The translations under genes were made by a program, and so were the position numbers. 64,000 bases of DNA from Shimia sp. (GTDB lineage: Bacteria; Pseudomonadota; Alphaproteobacteria; Rhodobacterales; Rhodobacteraceae), in the NCBI GenBank assembly GCA_024224295.1, contig JAAENN010000020.1:80576-144575 (forward strand). Reading direction: 5' to 3'. This document shows positions 8,687 to 19,568 of this stretch, piece by piece (positions within the stretch are counted from its first letter, which is position 1; every line of letters begins with the position of its first letter). Below the pieces are notes generated by a model, which worked only from the letters and a program-made list of their open reading frames with translations, did not search any database and was not told where the DNA came from.

Positions 8687-11459
8687 GGCCGGCGACATCT
8701 TCCCAGCCCCGCCTGTCGCGGGGCTGATCTGCTCTGCTGACGAAATTTTCAACTGCGCTGAAGTGGCGACTGAACTTGCCGACATCCTGAAAAAGGACGG
8801 CAAGGAAAGCGATTTGCGCAAGGAAATCGTTCCACTCCTCATGGACCGCCGCAAAGCAGCTATGACGCAGATTGCAGCTGCTTTCCGCGAACAACCGCGC
8901 GCCGCCCGCGCCATGACGCGCTCCTATACGTGGCTCACCGACTGCCTGGTCAGCTGCGCCTTCTACGTCGCCACCGTGCGTTTTTACCCGCTGGCCACCC
9001 CCACCGAAGCTGAGCGGATCGCGCTGTTTGCGGTAGGTGGCTACGGGCGAGGCGAAATGGCGCCCCAGTCTGACGTCGATCTACTGTTCCTCACACCCTA
9101 TAAAATCACCCCTTGGGCGGAGAGCGTGATTGAATCCATGCTGTACCTGCTCTGGGATCTACGCCTGAAAGTCGGCCATAGCTCCCGTACTGTGAAAGAC
9201 TGCCTTCGCTTGGGGCGCGAAGACTTCACCATCCGCACAGCCCTATTGGAAAACCGTTTCCTACGAGGCCATGAGCCACTGGACGAAGAGCTCAACACCC
9301 GTCTTGAAGATGAACTCTTCAAAGGCACCGAACAGGAGTTCATCGAGGCCAAACTTAACGAACGAGACGAGCGCCACAAAAAACAGGGCCAGCGTTACGT
9401 GGTCGAACCCAATGTCAAGGAAGGCAAAGGCGGCCTACGTGATCTGCAATCCCTCTTCTGGATCGCCAAATACGTCTATCACGTTTCCGATGTCTCTGAA
9501 CTTGTTGAGAAAGAGGTCCTGGCGCAAGACGAGCTGGAGCGCTTCATTGAGGCAGAGAGCTTTCTCTGGGCCGTGCGCGGCCACTTGCACCTGACCGCCG
9601 GACGACCGATGGAACAACTCACCTTCGATGTGCAAGTCGAGATCGCCGATCAGATGGGGTACACCGACAAAGGTGGCCGCCGCGCGGTGGAACACTTCAT
9701 GCAGGAGTTCTTTCGCCAAGTCACTGCCGTGGGCGACTTGACCCGCATCCTGCTCACCAAACTCGAAGCCAACCACGCCAAAGCTGAGCCACTATTGGAG
9801 CGCATCTTCCGACGTCGCCCGCGCATGAAGCCGGGCTACAAAATGGTGCACAATCGCTTGGATGTGGCAGATGAAAAGACCTTCCTCGACGATCCGCTGA
9901 ACCTGCTGCGCCTGTTCGAAGAAGGCCTTCGCACGGGCATGTTGATCCACCCGGACGCCATGCGGCTGGTGACGGCGAACCTGCACCTGATCGACGAGGA
10001 CTTCCGCGCCAACAAAGAGGCGCGCCGCCTGTTCCTCGACTTGCTGCTGAAACACGGCAACCCCGAACGCGCCCTGCGCCGCATGAATGAGCTAGGTGTG
10101 CTCGCAGCTTTCATCCCGGAGTTTGAACCCATCGTCGCGATGATGCAGTTCAATATGTACCACTCCTACACGGTGGATGAGCACACCATTCAGGTGATCT
10201 CAAATTTCATGGACATAGAGCGCAAAGACCTTGAGGACGAGTTGCCGCTCTGCTCCGAAATCCTCGCCTCTGGCGGTATCAACCGCAAAGTCCTCATGGT
10301 CGCCATGCTGCTGCACGACATTGGCAAAGGCCGCGACATTGATCATTCCGTTCTGGGAGCACAAATCACTCGCAAAGTTGCTCCAAACCTCGGCCTCAAT
10401 AAAGCCGACAGCGAAACTGTCGAATGGCTGGTGCGCTACCACCTGCTGATGTCAGACACCGCACAGAAACGAGACATCGCCGACCCACGCACCGTGCGTG
10501 ACTTCGCAAAAGCTGTGAAAACAGTGGACCGGTTGAATTTGCTTACCATCCTGACCGTTTGTGACATCCGCGGTGTAGGACCGGACACATGGAACAATTG
10601 GAAAGCCGTGCTTCTGCGCGCGCTTTATGGTCAAACCAAACTTGTGCTGGAAGACGGTATGGAGGCTATCACCCGCGAAAACCGCGGCACCAAGGCAAAG
10701 AAACTCCTGCGCGAAGAACTGGCCGATTGGCCCAGCAAAGACCTCAAGAAAGAGACCGCGCGCCACTACGAGCCCTATTGGCAAGGCCTGCACATCACTG
10801 CGCACAAGGTGTTTGCTGATCTACTCCGAGACATACCCGACGACGAAGTCCGCATCGACTTGCACCCGGACGAAGATCGCGACGCCACCCGCGTCTGTTT
10901 TGCCATGGCCGACCACCCGGGCATCTTCTCCCGTATGTGTGGCGCTCTGGCCTTGGTGGGAGCCAACATCGTCGACGCCCGTACCTTCACCTCAAAAGAC
11001 GGCTACGCCACTGCAGCCTTCTGGATTCAGGATTCAGATGATGCGCCTTACGAGGCCGCCCGCCTACCGCGTCTGCGTAAAATGATCGAACGCACTTTGG
11101 CTGGCGAAGTCGTTACCACAGAGGCCATCAGGTCCCGAGACGTCATCAAAAAACGGGAGCGCGCCTTTAAGGTCCCGACCACGATCTTGTTTGATAACGA
11201 AGGCTCCGAGATCTACACAATTATCGAAGTGGACACCCGTGATCGCGCGGGCCTGCTGTTTGACCTCACGCGCACCTTGGCTAGCAGCAACGTCTACATC
11301 GCCTCCGCCGTGATCGCGACCTTTGGAGAGCAAGTGGTCGACACCTTTTATGTGAAAGATATGTTTGGCCTTAAATTTCACGCGGAAGGCAAACAAAAGA
11401 CACTAGAAAAGAAACTGCGCGAGGCGATCCAACAAGGCGCAGAAAGGGCCAGGGCATGA
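8646..11459 (+). CDS. glnD: [Protein-PII] uridylyltransferase / bifunctional uridylyl-removing enzyme (TTG start, overlaps the preceding gene)
   Basis: AVGGYGRGEMAPQSDVDLLFL nucleotidyltransferase motif, HD-domain MLLHDIGKGRDIDHS, C-terminal ACT domains. Confidence 0.96.
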   Translation: MTLPQPDLEALAAKAGDIFPAPPVAGLICSADEIFNCAEVATELADILKKDGKESDLRKEIVPLLMDRRKAAMTQIAAAFREQPRAARAMTRSYTWLTDCLVSCAFYVATVRFYPLATPTEAERIALFAVGGYGRGEMAPQSDVDLLFLTPYKITPWAESVIESMLYLLWDLRLKVGHSSRTVKDCLRLGREDFTIRTALLENRFLRGHEPLDEELNTRLEDELFKGTEQEFIEAKLNERDERHKKQGQRYVVEPNVKEGKGGLRDLQSLFWIAKYVYHVSDVSELVEKEVLAQDELERFIEAESFLWAVRGHLHLTAGRPMEQLTFDVQVEIADQMGYTDKGGRRAVEHFMQEFFRQVTAVGDLTRILLTKLEANHAKAEPLLERIFRRRPRMKPGYKMVHNRLDVADEKTFLDDPLNLLRLFEEGLRTGMLIHPDAMRLVTANLHLIDEDFRANKEARRLFLDLLLKHGNPERALRRMNELGVLAAFIPEFEPIVAMMQFNMYHSYTVDEHTIQVISNFMDIERKDLEDELPLCSEILASGGINRKVLMVAMLLHDIGKGRDIDHSVLGAQITRKVAPNLGLNKADSETVEWLVRYHLLMSDTAQKRDIADPRTVRDFAKAVKTVDRLNLLTILTVCDIRGVGPDTWNNWKAVLLRALYGQTKLVLEDGMEAITRENRGTKAKKLLREELADWPSKDLKKETARHYEPYWQGLHITAHKVFADLLRDIPDDEVRIDLHPDEDRDATRVCFAMADHPGIFSRMCGALALVGANIVDARTFTSKDGYATAAFWIQDSDDAPYEAARLPRLRKMIERTLAGEVVTTEAIRSRDVIKKRERAFKVPTTILFDNEGSEIYTIIEVDTRDRAGLLFDLTRTLASSNVYIASAVIATFGEQVVDTFYVKDMFGLKFHAEGKQKTLEKKLREAIQQGAERARA

Positions 11460-12997
11460 AGCCAATCCGCCTGATGCGCGGCTTTCTGACCGTTGGTTTC
11501 TGGACGCTATTGAGCCGGGTCCTCGGCTTTGTCCGCGAAATCCTGTTGCTGAGCTTCATCGGCCCCGGCCCGCTGCTTGACGCCTTTGTCGCCGCCTTCC
11601 GATTGCCTAATATGTTCCGCCGCTTTTTTGCCGAAGGTGCTTTTAACGCCGCCTTTGTGCCAATGTTCTCTAAAAAACTGGAGGGCGAGGAAGACGCGGA
11701 GCACTTTGCCACCGAAGCGCTGAGCCTGCTGTTTGCCGCCGTGATGACCCTCACCGCGCTGGGTATGATCTTCATGCCCGCGCGGGTCTGGCTCACCGCT
11801 GAAGGCTTTGCTGGAGATGCCCGCTTCGACCTTACGGTGGGTTATGGCCGTATCGTCTTCCCCTACATCTTTTTTATGTCCCTAAGCGCATTATTCTCCG
11901 GCGTGCTCAACGCTACCGGCCGTTTTGCTGCTGCCGCAGCAGCACCGGTATTGCTCAACATCCTGATCATCCCGGCGCTGATCCTAGGGCATATCTCGGG
12001 CGGTGAGGTCATCACCTGGCTGATCTGGACCATTCCTTTTGCTGGCGTGGCCCAGCTTGGTCTTGTCTGGATTGCCAGCCGCAAAGCCGGCCTGCACATT
12101 AAATTGCGCCTGCCCAAGTGGACGCCAGACATGGCGCGCATGGTTCGCGTCGCCGTCCCCGCCGCGCTTGCCTCTGGCGTCATGCAGATCAACCTTGTGG
12201 TCGGCCAGATAGTGGCTTCCAACACCGAAAGCGCCGTGAGCTGGCTCTATGCCGCGGATCGTCTTTATCAGCTCCCCCTCGGCGTGATCGGCATCGCCAT
12301 CGGTATCGTGCTTCTCCCCGATCTCTCCCGCCGGCTCAAAGCCGATGACACAGCAGGCGCCCAACATGCATTTTCCCGCGCCAGCGAGTTTGCCATGTTT
12401 CTGACAATCCCCTGCGCTGTGGCTTTCCTTGTGATCCCGCTGCCAATTGTCTCTGTGCTTTATGAGCGCGGCGCCACCGGTTCCGATGATGTCGCCGCCA
12501 TCTCTGTTGCGCTGGCGATCTACGCCCTCGGTCTGCCTGCTTTTGTCCTGCAAAAACTGTTGCAACCGCTGTATTTCGCTCGAGAAGACACCAAACGCCC
12601 ATTCCACTACGCCGTTTGGGCTATGGTGGTGAACGCAGCGCTGGCCTTCGGTCTGGCGCCTTACATCCAATGGATGGCGCCGGCCATTGCGGCCACTGTC
12701 TCCGCTTGGATCATGGTCGCACAATTGGGCTTTGGCGCGCGTGGCTATGGCCAAGTTGCCAAATTTGACGCCCGCTTGCGCAAACGCCTTTGGCGCATCT
12801 GTCTGGCCTCTGCGGCCATGGGCGGCGTACTCTGGATCTCTTGGGTTGTTTTGGTGCCGTGGTTCGGCTTGCCCGGCTGGCGTTACGTCGCTTTGCTGAT
12901 CCTTTTGACACTCGGAACCGTTGTCTATTTTTCTGTTGGTCGCCTAATCGGCGCCTATGTTCCCAGCGAGTTAAAGGCTGCTGCCCGCCGTGGTTGA
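11456..12997 (+). CDS. murJ: Lipid II flippase MurJ (MviN)
   Basis: MKPIRLMRGFLTVGFWTLLSRVLGFVREILLLSFIGPGPLLDAFVAAFRLPNMFRRFFAEGAFNAAFVPMF; polytopic. Confidence 0.96.
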   Translation: MKPIRLMRGFLTVGFWTLLSRVLGFVREILLLSFIGPGPLLDAFVAAFRLPNMFRRFFAEGAFNAAFVPMFSKKLEGEEDAEHFATEALSLLFAAVMTLTALGMIFMPARVWLTAEGFAGDARFDLTVGYGRIVFPYIFFMSLSALFSGVLNATGRFAAAAAAPVLLNILIIPALILGHISGGEVITWLIWTIPFAGVAQLGLVWIASRKAGLHIKLRLPKWTPDMARMVRVAVPAALASGVMQINLVVGQIVASNTESAVSWLYAADRLYQLPLGVIGIAIGIVLLPDLSRRLKADDTAGAQHAFSRASEFAMFLTIPCAVAFLVIPLPIVSVLYERGATGSDDVAAISVALAIYALGLPAFVLQKLLQPLYFAREDTKRPFHYAVWAMVVNAALAFGLAPYIQWMAPAIAATVSAWIMVAQLGFGARGYGQVAKFDARLRKRLWRICLASAAMGGVLWISWVVLVPWFGLPGWRYVALLILLTLGTVVYFSVGRLIGAYVPSELKAAARRG

Positions 12998-13092
12998 GCG
13001 GGCACAAACCGACAAATAGACTCAGAAACCAGTTGCTCCCGCCCCCTAATGTGCCGTTAACCTAGGGCATTCTTTAATCTCGGGAGTGAGAC

Positions 13093-13638
13093 ATGAATAA
13101 TTGGATCGTAATGTTGATCGTCGGCATCCTTGCCGTGGTCTTGGGTGTTCTGGCCTTGGCCAACCCGTTCGCCGCCTCGGTAACCGCCACAGTCTTTGCC
13201 GGCTGGAGCTTTCTGTTCTTGGGCGCCTTTCAAACCTTTGCGTCCTTTAGCGCACCGTCCACAGGCGCAAAAATTGCGGGGGTGATCCTTGGTCTGCTGG
13301 CCATGGTGATTGGTGTACACATCATCGCACAACCGCTTCAGGGTCTGCTTTCCCTGACCTTCGCCGCCGGCATCCTGTTTCTTGTGTCTGGCATCTTCAA
13401 AGGTATTTTTGGCTTTTCCAATTTCGAAGGCAGCGCCCGCTGGGCTCTGCTTTTGTCAGGTTTGGTCTCGGTGATCTTGGGTCTGATGGTGCTCAACAAC
13501 TTCCCACAATCCGCAGCCGTGCTGCTTGGTGTGTTGCTGGCCATTGAACTGCTGTCCAATGGTATAAGCGCCATCGCGCTCGCTTTTGCCGTACGTAACC
13601 TAAACAATGGCAGCTCCGACCAAGAAGAAGCGGCCTAG
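13093..13638 (+). CDS. HdeD/DUF308 family membrane protein
   Basis: Six-TM-like hydrophobic repeats: MLIVGILAVVLGVLALANPFAASVTATVFAGWSFLFLGAFQTF. Confidence 0.75.
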   Translation: MNNWIVMLIVGILAVVLGVLALANPFAASVTATVFAGWSFLFLGAFQTFASFSAPSTGAKIAGVILGLLAMVIGVHIIAQPLQGLLSLTFAAGILFLVSGIFKGIFGFSNFEGSARWALLLSGLVSVILGLMVLNNFPQSAAVLLGVLLAIELLSNGISAIALAFAVRNLNNGSSDQEEAA

Positions 13639-13647
13639 TCTCTTAAA

Positions 13648-14334
13648 TCACTGGCGGCGGATCTTTTCTCGGATCCGCTGCCATCCTCCGGGGATCAGCG
13701 CAAAGGACATCAAAAACCCTGTGCCAAAGCCGATCACATCGGCAACCCAATCCGGATTACCCCCGAAAATCAGGCTAAAGCCCAACTGAATGGCCACCAG
13801 CATGCCAATCAGCGAAAACGCCCGCGCCTGAGGTGCGCCCACCTCGCCCAAGCTTGTCCAAAGCAGGAATGTAAACGCTCCAATCAGGCCGTAAACCCCC
13901 GGGTAGCTTCCCATCAAAGGCGCTGATGCATCCAAAACCAGCGCATAACCCAAAGCGCCAATAATCCCAGACAGCACAAAAATCGCTAGGGTCGCCCAGC
14001 CGGAGAATACCTCTCCCACCATCTTACCCATTGCCAAAAGCAACACGCCGCCAAACAGTGCATGGGTGAAATTGTAATGCACAAACAGATAACTCACAAA
14101 GCGGATCATATGCTCCGCTGGATACACTCCATTGGTGACCATCCAATCAAAGATATCCGGCGCAAAGGCATAACGCTGAATGGCATCCAGCCGCCAGCCA
14201 ACCGCCGTTGGCCCGCCCACTATCCCCTTAGAGCCCAACCAGAGCGCAGCTTCCACGCCGACCAGCAACAAGAACAACGCCGTCACCACCGGCGGCAACG
14301 GGTTCACCGGGCTTTGATCATCTGGGTGCGACAT
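13648..14334 (-). CDS. Rhomboid family intramembrane serine protease
   Basis: [48 protein letters not shown]. Confidence 0.85.
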   Translation of the reverse strand: MSHPDDQSPVNPLPPVVTALFLLLVGVEAALWLGSKGIVGGPTAVGWRLDAIQRYAFAPDIFDWMVTNGVYPAEHMIRFVSYLFVHYNFTHALFGGVLLLAMGKMVGEVFSGWATLAIFVLSGIIGALGYALVLDASAPLMGSYPGVYGLIGAFTFLLWTSLGEVGAPQARAFSLIGMLVAIQLGFSLIFGGNPDWVADVIGFGTGFLMSFALIPGGWQRIREKIRRQ

Positions 14335-14434
14335 GCCTGTACTCCTTACCCGCCCTGTTTGCCAGTCTGGCTTGACGGTGTTTGACCTCGGAGATAAGCC
14401 AAGCAGACTGACAAATCCAGACGGAGTATTTCCA

Positions 14435-15472
14435 ATGAACGAGGCGGTCCAAACGTCCTCCACCTTTACCCCACGCGTCTTTTCCGGGATTCAACCCTCG
14501 GGCGGTCTGACGCTGGGCAATTACCTCGGCGCGATGAAGCGCTTTGTTGACATGCAAGAGGCCGGTACCCACGAGACCGTGTTCTGCATGGTTGACCTGC
14601 ACGCGATTACTGTCTGGCAAGACCCTGCCAAGCTGCAACGCGCCACCCGCGAACTCTGCGCTGGTTTCATTGCTGCCGGTATCGACCCGACAAAATCGAT
14701 CCTGTTCAATCAATCCGCAGTGGCCGAACACACTCAACTGGCTTGGATTTTTAACTGCGTCGCCCGCATGGGCTGGATGCAGCGCATGACCCAATGGAAA
14801 GACAAAGCAGGCAAAAACCAGCAGAACGCGTCGCTTGGTCTGTTGGCCTACCCTGCCCTCATGGCCGCAGACATCTTAGTCTACCACGCCACCCACGTCC
14901 CTGTAGGCGAGGACCAGAAACAGCACCTCGAATTAACCCGCGACGTCGCCACCAAGTTCAACCACGACTATGGTGTGGACTTCTTCCCCATCACCGAACC
15001 GGTGATCGAAGGCGCGGCTACCCGCGTGATGTCCTTCCGTGATGGCACCAAAAAGATGTCCAAGTCCGACCCATCTGATGCCTCCCGCATCAACATGACC
15101 GACGACGCGGACACCATCGCCAAAAAGATCCGCAAGGCCAAAACCGACCCGGAGGCCTTGCCATCTGAGGCCAAAGGTCTGGAAGAACGTCCAGAAGCCC
15201 GTAACTTGATCAACATCTACGCAGGTCTGTCTGGCCTGACCGTTGATCAGGTTCTGGCAGATGTCGGCGGCAAGCAATTCTCAGAGTTCAAACCTATGCT
15301 GTCCGAACTCGCCGTGGAAAAGCTCTCCCCGATCAGCACGGAAATGGCACGCCTGATGGAACATCAGGACGAGATCGACAAAATCCTCGCCCGCGGTGCA
15401 AGTCAGGCCCGCGAGATCGCCGCGCCTATCCTGAAAAAGACTTACGAGATCGTTGGTATGGTCGGCGCCTAG
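14435..15472 (+). CDS. trpS: Tryptophan--tRNA ligase
   Basis: [42 protein letters not shown] (KMSKS). Confidence 0.96.
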   Translation: MNEAVQTSSTFTPRVFSGIQPSGGLTLGNYLGAMKRFVDMQEAGTHETVFCMVDLHAITVWQDPAKLQRATRELCAGFIAAGIDPTKSILFNQSAVAEHTQLAWIFNCVARMGWMQRMTQWKDKAGKNQQNASLGLLAYPALMAADILVYHATHVPVGEDQKQHLELTRDVATKFNHDYGVDFFPITEPVIEGAATRVMSFRDGTKKMSKSDPSDASRINMTDDADTIAKKIRKAKTDPEALPSEAKGLEERPEARNLINIYAGLSGLTVDQVLADVGGKQFSEFKPMLSELAVEKLSPISTEMARLMEHQDEIDKILARGASQAREIAAPILKKTYEIVGMVGA

Positions 15473-15496
15473 GCCAACCGAACCGGACAACACATC

Positions 15497-15523
15497 AGCC
15501 CCGCCATTGGCGGGGCTTTTTTT
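15497..15523 (+). terminator. Rho-independent terminator downstream of trpS
   Basis: AGCCCCGCC-ATT-GGCGGGGCT followed by T7. Confidence 0.9.
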
Positions 15524-15536
15524 GTGCCCCTTATGG

Positions 15537-16067
15537 TCATCGCCCCAACGCGCGCTCCAAAAACAACGCCTCTTGGTCCCCAAACCTGCCCATCACCGGA
15601 TTGCTAAACCCAACCTTCTCCGCAACCCGCACAGAACCGGCATGCGCCGGATCAAAAATGGCGCAGGCCACCGGAAACTCTTTGGCTAGCACTCGATCCG
15701 CCCATGCCATCACCGCAGCCACAGCCTCCGTCGCCAGTCCCTGCCCCTGCGCGGAGGTCTTTAACGCCCAACCCGCCTCGGGCTTCCCGTGCACACTTGG
15801 CTTTGTGTCCCTATGGTAATCCGCCAACCCAGCCTCCCCCACAAACGCGCCGTCCACCTTGCTCTCCAGCACCCAGTAGCCATAGCCCAGCGCCTGCCAA
15901 TGCCCGATATAGCGCAAAAGTCGAGACCACGACTCCGCCGCCGTCGAGGGCACACCGGAGATACGCGCCACAACCTCAGGATCAGCCCACATCGCAGCAC
16001 TGGATTCAAAATCCGCCACGTCATGCCCGCGCAATATCAGCCGTTCTGTTTCAAGCCTTGGAACCAT
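15537..16067 (-). CDS. GNAT family N-acetyltransferase (RimJ/RimL type)
   Basis: MVPRLETERLILRGHDVADFESSAAMWADPEVVARISGVP...LATEAVAAVMAWAD. Confidence 0.85.
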   Translation of the reverse strand: MVPRLETERLILRGHDVADFESSAAMWADPEVVARISGVPSTAAESWSRLLRYIGHWQALGYGYWVLESKVDGAFVGEAGLADYHRDTKPSVHGKPEAGWALKTSAQGQGLATEAVAAVMAWADRVLAKEFPVACAIFDPAHAGSVRVAEKVGFSNPVMGRFGDQEALFLERALGR

Positions 16068-16235
16068 AATTGCCACCCTCATCATTACTTGATTGATAGC
16101 GACAACTTCGAGTTTTGCGCCGCTTTTGCAATCCCCAACGTCCTTACTGCGCATCTGCGCACATAGTCCGCGCCAAATCGCAAGTTTTCAGCACGCGACG
16201 CCACGCCTACCTTTGACCTAACAAAGGAGACACGC

Positions 16236-16721
16236 ATGACCGCACCCTACGCCCCCTCCGCCCGCATCGGACACGTGCACCTGAAAGTCGCTGACCTAGA
16301 CCGTGCAATTGCTTTCTATGCCGATGTGCTGGGCTTTGAGGTGCAAACCCGCCTCGGCAACGACGCCGCCTTCCTGGGATCAGACGGCTACCACCATCAC
16401 ATCGGCCTCAACACCTGGCGCAGCAAAGGCAGCGGCCCGGCACCGGAACACCACACCGGCCTATTTCACACCGCCATCCTCTACCCAACCCGCGCTGACC
16501 TCGCGACAGCAGTGCAACGGGTCATTGACGCAGGCTATCCGGTCCTGGGCGCATCCGACCATGGCGTGTCAGAAGCCATCTATTTTAACGACCCCGATGG
16601 CAACGGCGTCGAACTCTATCGTGACCGCCATACAGCCGAATGGCCCCGCCACAACGACGGAAGCCTGCAAATGTACAGTCGGCCTATGAAACTGGACGAG
16701 CTCCTTACAGAAGCGGCCTAA
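16236..16721 (+). CDS. VOC family (glyoxalase/extradiol dioxygenase-like) protein
   Basis: RIGHVHLKVADLDRAIAFYADVLGFEVQTR; DPDGNGVELYRDR. Confidence 0.85.
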   Translation: MTAPYAPSARIGHVHLKVADLDRAIAFYADVLGFEVQTRLGNDAAFLGSDGYHHHIGLNTWRSKGSGPAPEHHTGLFHTAILYPTRADLATAVQRVIDAGYPVLGASDHGVSEAIYFNDPDGNGVELYRDRHTAEWPRHNDGSLQMYSRPMKLDELLTEAA

Positions 16722-16823
16722 CGCCTACCTGCGTCACAAAACTGCAAACAACTTGTCACGAATCTGAATCGACGGCCTCCTAACCTTGGTATTAACCAAC
16801 GATCCAAGCCTACGGAGCCAGGA

Positions 16824-18727
16824 ATGTCCTCTAATCCCCACATCGACGATCTGTCCTTTGACGAAATCGACGAACTGATCTCGCCACGTGCCGAAGAAAC
16901 TGACTTTGACCACATCGTGGAAACCGCCCTGTCCCGCCGTGGCTTCCTCGGTGGTGTGATGACCTTTGGCCTCGGCACTTTCCTGGTCGGCAGCACCGCC
17001 CTCACCCGCGATGCATTGGCAGATGGGCATGCTGACCGGTTTGGCTTCACCCAGGTTACGGCCAACTCTGAGGACACCATCACCGTCCCGGAAGGCTTTG
17101 AGTGGGAACAGGTAGTGACCTGGGGCGATCCACTTTTCTCGGACGCTCCTGCCTTTGACGACGCAACCCGCGGCACCGCCGCCTCTCAGGCCCTTGCCTT
17201 TGGGGACAACAACGACGGCATGTCGATCTTCACCAAAGACGGCCGCACCGTCATGGCGATCAACAACGAATACACCAACCGCAAGATCCTCTGGGGCAAC
17301 AACCCGGACGGAAAATGGGTGTCCGACGACGATGTACAAAAAGGCATGAACGCACATGGCGTGTCTGTCTTTGAAGTGGCCCGTGACGAGAGCGGCAAAT
17401 GGCAAGTTGTGGTCGACAGCGACCTGAACCGCCGCATCACGCCGCAAACCGATATGGACTTAACTGGCCCAGCGGCAGGCCATGACCTGCTGAAAACCAA
17501 AGCTGACCCAACCGGCACCACCACCAAAGGCACTTGGAACAACTGTGGCAACGGTGAAACCCCTTGGGGCACTTACTTGACCTGCGAAGAAAACTTCAAC
17601 GGCTACTTCTCCGCCGAAGACGAAGCGCATGAGGTTTCCGCAGAACTGAAACGCTACGGTGCCTCGTCCAAAGACTGGGGTTATGGCGGGCCAAAGTGGA
17701 CAACCGCTTTGACGTCTCCAAGAACCCAAATGAGCCAAACCGTGCAGGCTATGTGGTCGAAATCGATCCATTTGACCCAACCTCCACGCCAAAGAAACGC
17801 ACCGCTCTGGGCCGCTTCAAACATGAAAACGCCGCCGTGGTTCTGGCGGCCAACGGCAAAGCGGTTGTCTACCTCGGCGACGATGAACGCGGTGAGTTCC
17901 TCTACAGGTTTGTCTCTCACGGTGTTTACACCGCCACCGGCGATAACAGCGATCTTTTGGAAAATGGCGACCTGTTTGTTGCCAAATTCCATGACGACAT
18001 GCGCGGCGAATGGCTGGCCCTGACGCCAGAAACCACCGGCATGAGCGACGCAGAGATCCGTATCCACACCCGTCAGGCCGCGTCTCACGTAGGCGCGACC
18101 ACGATGGACCGCCCAGAATGGGTGGCGGTGAACCCAACCAAGGCAGAAGCCTACGTTGCGCTCACCAACAACAAGAACCGTGGCAAAAAGCCAAATGCGG
18201 GCGGTGATGACACCTCCGCAAACGGCCCGAACCCACGGGACAACAACAACTACGGCCAGATCGCCCGCTGGATGCCGGACAACGAGGACCACAGCTCAAA
18301 CGGGTTTAGCTGGAACCTCTTCGCCCTGGCCGGGAACCCGGATGTGCATGATGATGCATATGCAGGCAGCGAGAACATCAATGCCGGAAATATGTTCAAC
18401 TCGCCGGACGGCATGGCCTTTGACAGCACCGGCCTGTTGTGGATCCAGACCGACGGCAAATATTCTAACGAAGGCGACTTTGCTGGCATGGGCAATAACC
18501 AGATGCTTGCGGGCGACACCGTCACCGGTGAAATCCGCCGCTTCCTGGTTGGCCCCAAAGAATGTGAAGTCACCGGAGTTTGCTGGTCCCCGGATCGCCG
18601 CACCATGTTTGTCGGCATTCAGCACCCGGGCGAAAAAGGCAACTCCCACTTCCCGGATGGCGGCACCTCCGTGCCACGGTCTGGTGTTTTCGCGGTACGT
18701 CGCACAGACGGCGGCCTAATTGGATAA
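16824..18727 (+). pseudogene. PhoX family (DUF839) Tat-exported phosphatase-like gene, frameshifted near 17687
   Basis: ORF 16824-18023 (Tat motif LSRRGFLGG) and ORF 17696-18727 are two frames of one protein. Inserting one T after 17687 gives TAT GGC TGG GCC AAA GTG GAC AAC (YGWAKVDN) and joins them. Confidence 0.85.
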
Positions 18728-18803
18728 CGACTACGCAAATTCTAACTACCCAAATACCTTTTTACATCCCGCTTTTTAGCACCAATCCTTTGGCCCTCGA
18801 CCT

Positions 18804-18828
18804 CCCCCGGTCGGGGGCTTTCCTTTTA
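18804..18828 (+). terminator. Probable rho-independent terminator after the PhoX-like gene
   Basis: CCCCC-GGTC-GGGGG followed by CTTTCCTTTT. Confidence 0.6.
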
Positions 18829-18839
18829 GCGGAAGCCGC

Positions 18840-19568
18840 TTAGCCGCGTCCGATGTAAGGCATCTTAGTCGCCATCACCGTCATGAACTGCACATTTGCG
18901 TTGAGCGGCATCTGCGCCATATGCAGCACCGAGCGCGCCGCATCCTGCACATCCATCGTGGCATTGGGGGCCTTGCCATCGGCGACCAGCGCCGCGTTCA
19001 ACCCGGCCACCATGTCAGTCTCCGCATTGCCGATGTCGATCTGACCACAGGCGATGTCATACGGCCGCCCATCCAGTGACAATGTCCGTGTCAGCCCGGT
19101 CACCGCGTGTTTGGTAAGCGTGTAACACACCGAGCCTTCGCGCGGCACATGTGCGCTCAGTGAACCGTTGTTGATGATCCGCCCGCCTTGCGGCACTTGC
19201 CGCCGCATCTGCGCATAGGCCAGCTTGGCGGCAATAAACATGCCACGCACGTTTACATCGAGCACCTGATCAAAGCCGCCCAGATCGATCTCGTCAATCG
19301 ATCCCGCAGGCCCAAACATGCCGGCATTGTTGAATAGAGCATCCAGCCGCTCCGCCCGCGCCACAAACCGCGCAAAGGCACTTTCCATCGCCGCCGCATC
19401 GGTCACATCCGCCACCAAAGGCACCGCGTTGACGTACTCATCCGCAATCGCCTGTAGCTTTTCTTCGCTGCGCGCCAACACGCCAACGCGCCAACCAGCC
19501 TCCAGAAAGGCCACCGCCGTCGCTTTGCCAATACCTTGGCTCGCGCCGGTTACAATGATGCTCTTCAC
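18840..19568 (-). CDS. SDR family NAD(P)-dependent oxidoreductase
   Basis: IIVTGASQGIGKATAVAFLEAGW (TGxxxGxG); NNAGMFGP; YTLTKHAVTGL. Confidence 0.92.
   Translation of the reverse strand: MKSIIVTGASQGIGKATAVAFLEAGWRVGVLARSEEKLQAIADEYVNAVPLVADVTDAAAMESAFARFVARAERLDALFNNAGMFGPAGSIDEIDLGGFDQVLDVNVRGMFIAAKLAYAQMRRQVPQGGRIINNGSLSAHVPREGSVCYTLTKHAVTGLTRTLSLDGRPYDIACGQIDIGNAETDMVAGLNAALVADGKAPNATMDVQDAARSVLHMAQMPLNANVQFMTVMATKMPYIGRG

Noticed and set aside
12711-13007. Small minus-strand ORF over the murJ 3' end
   Set aside because: No motif; fully overlaps murJ.
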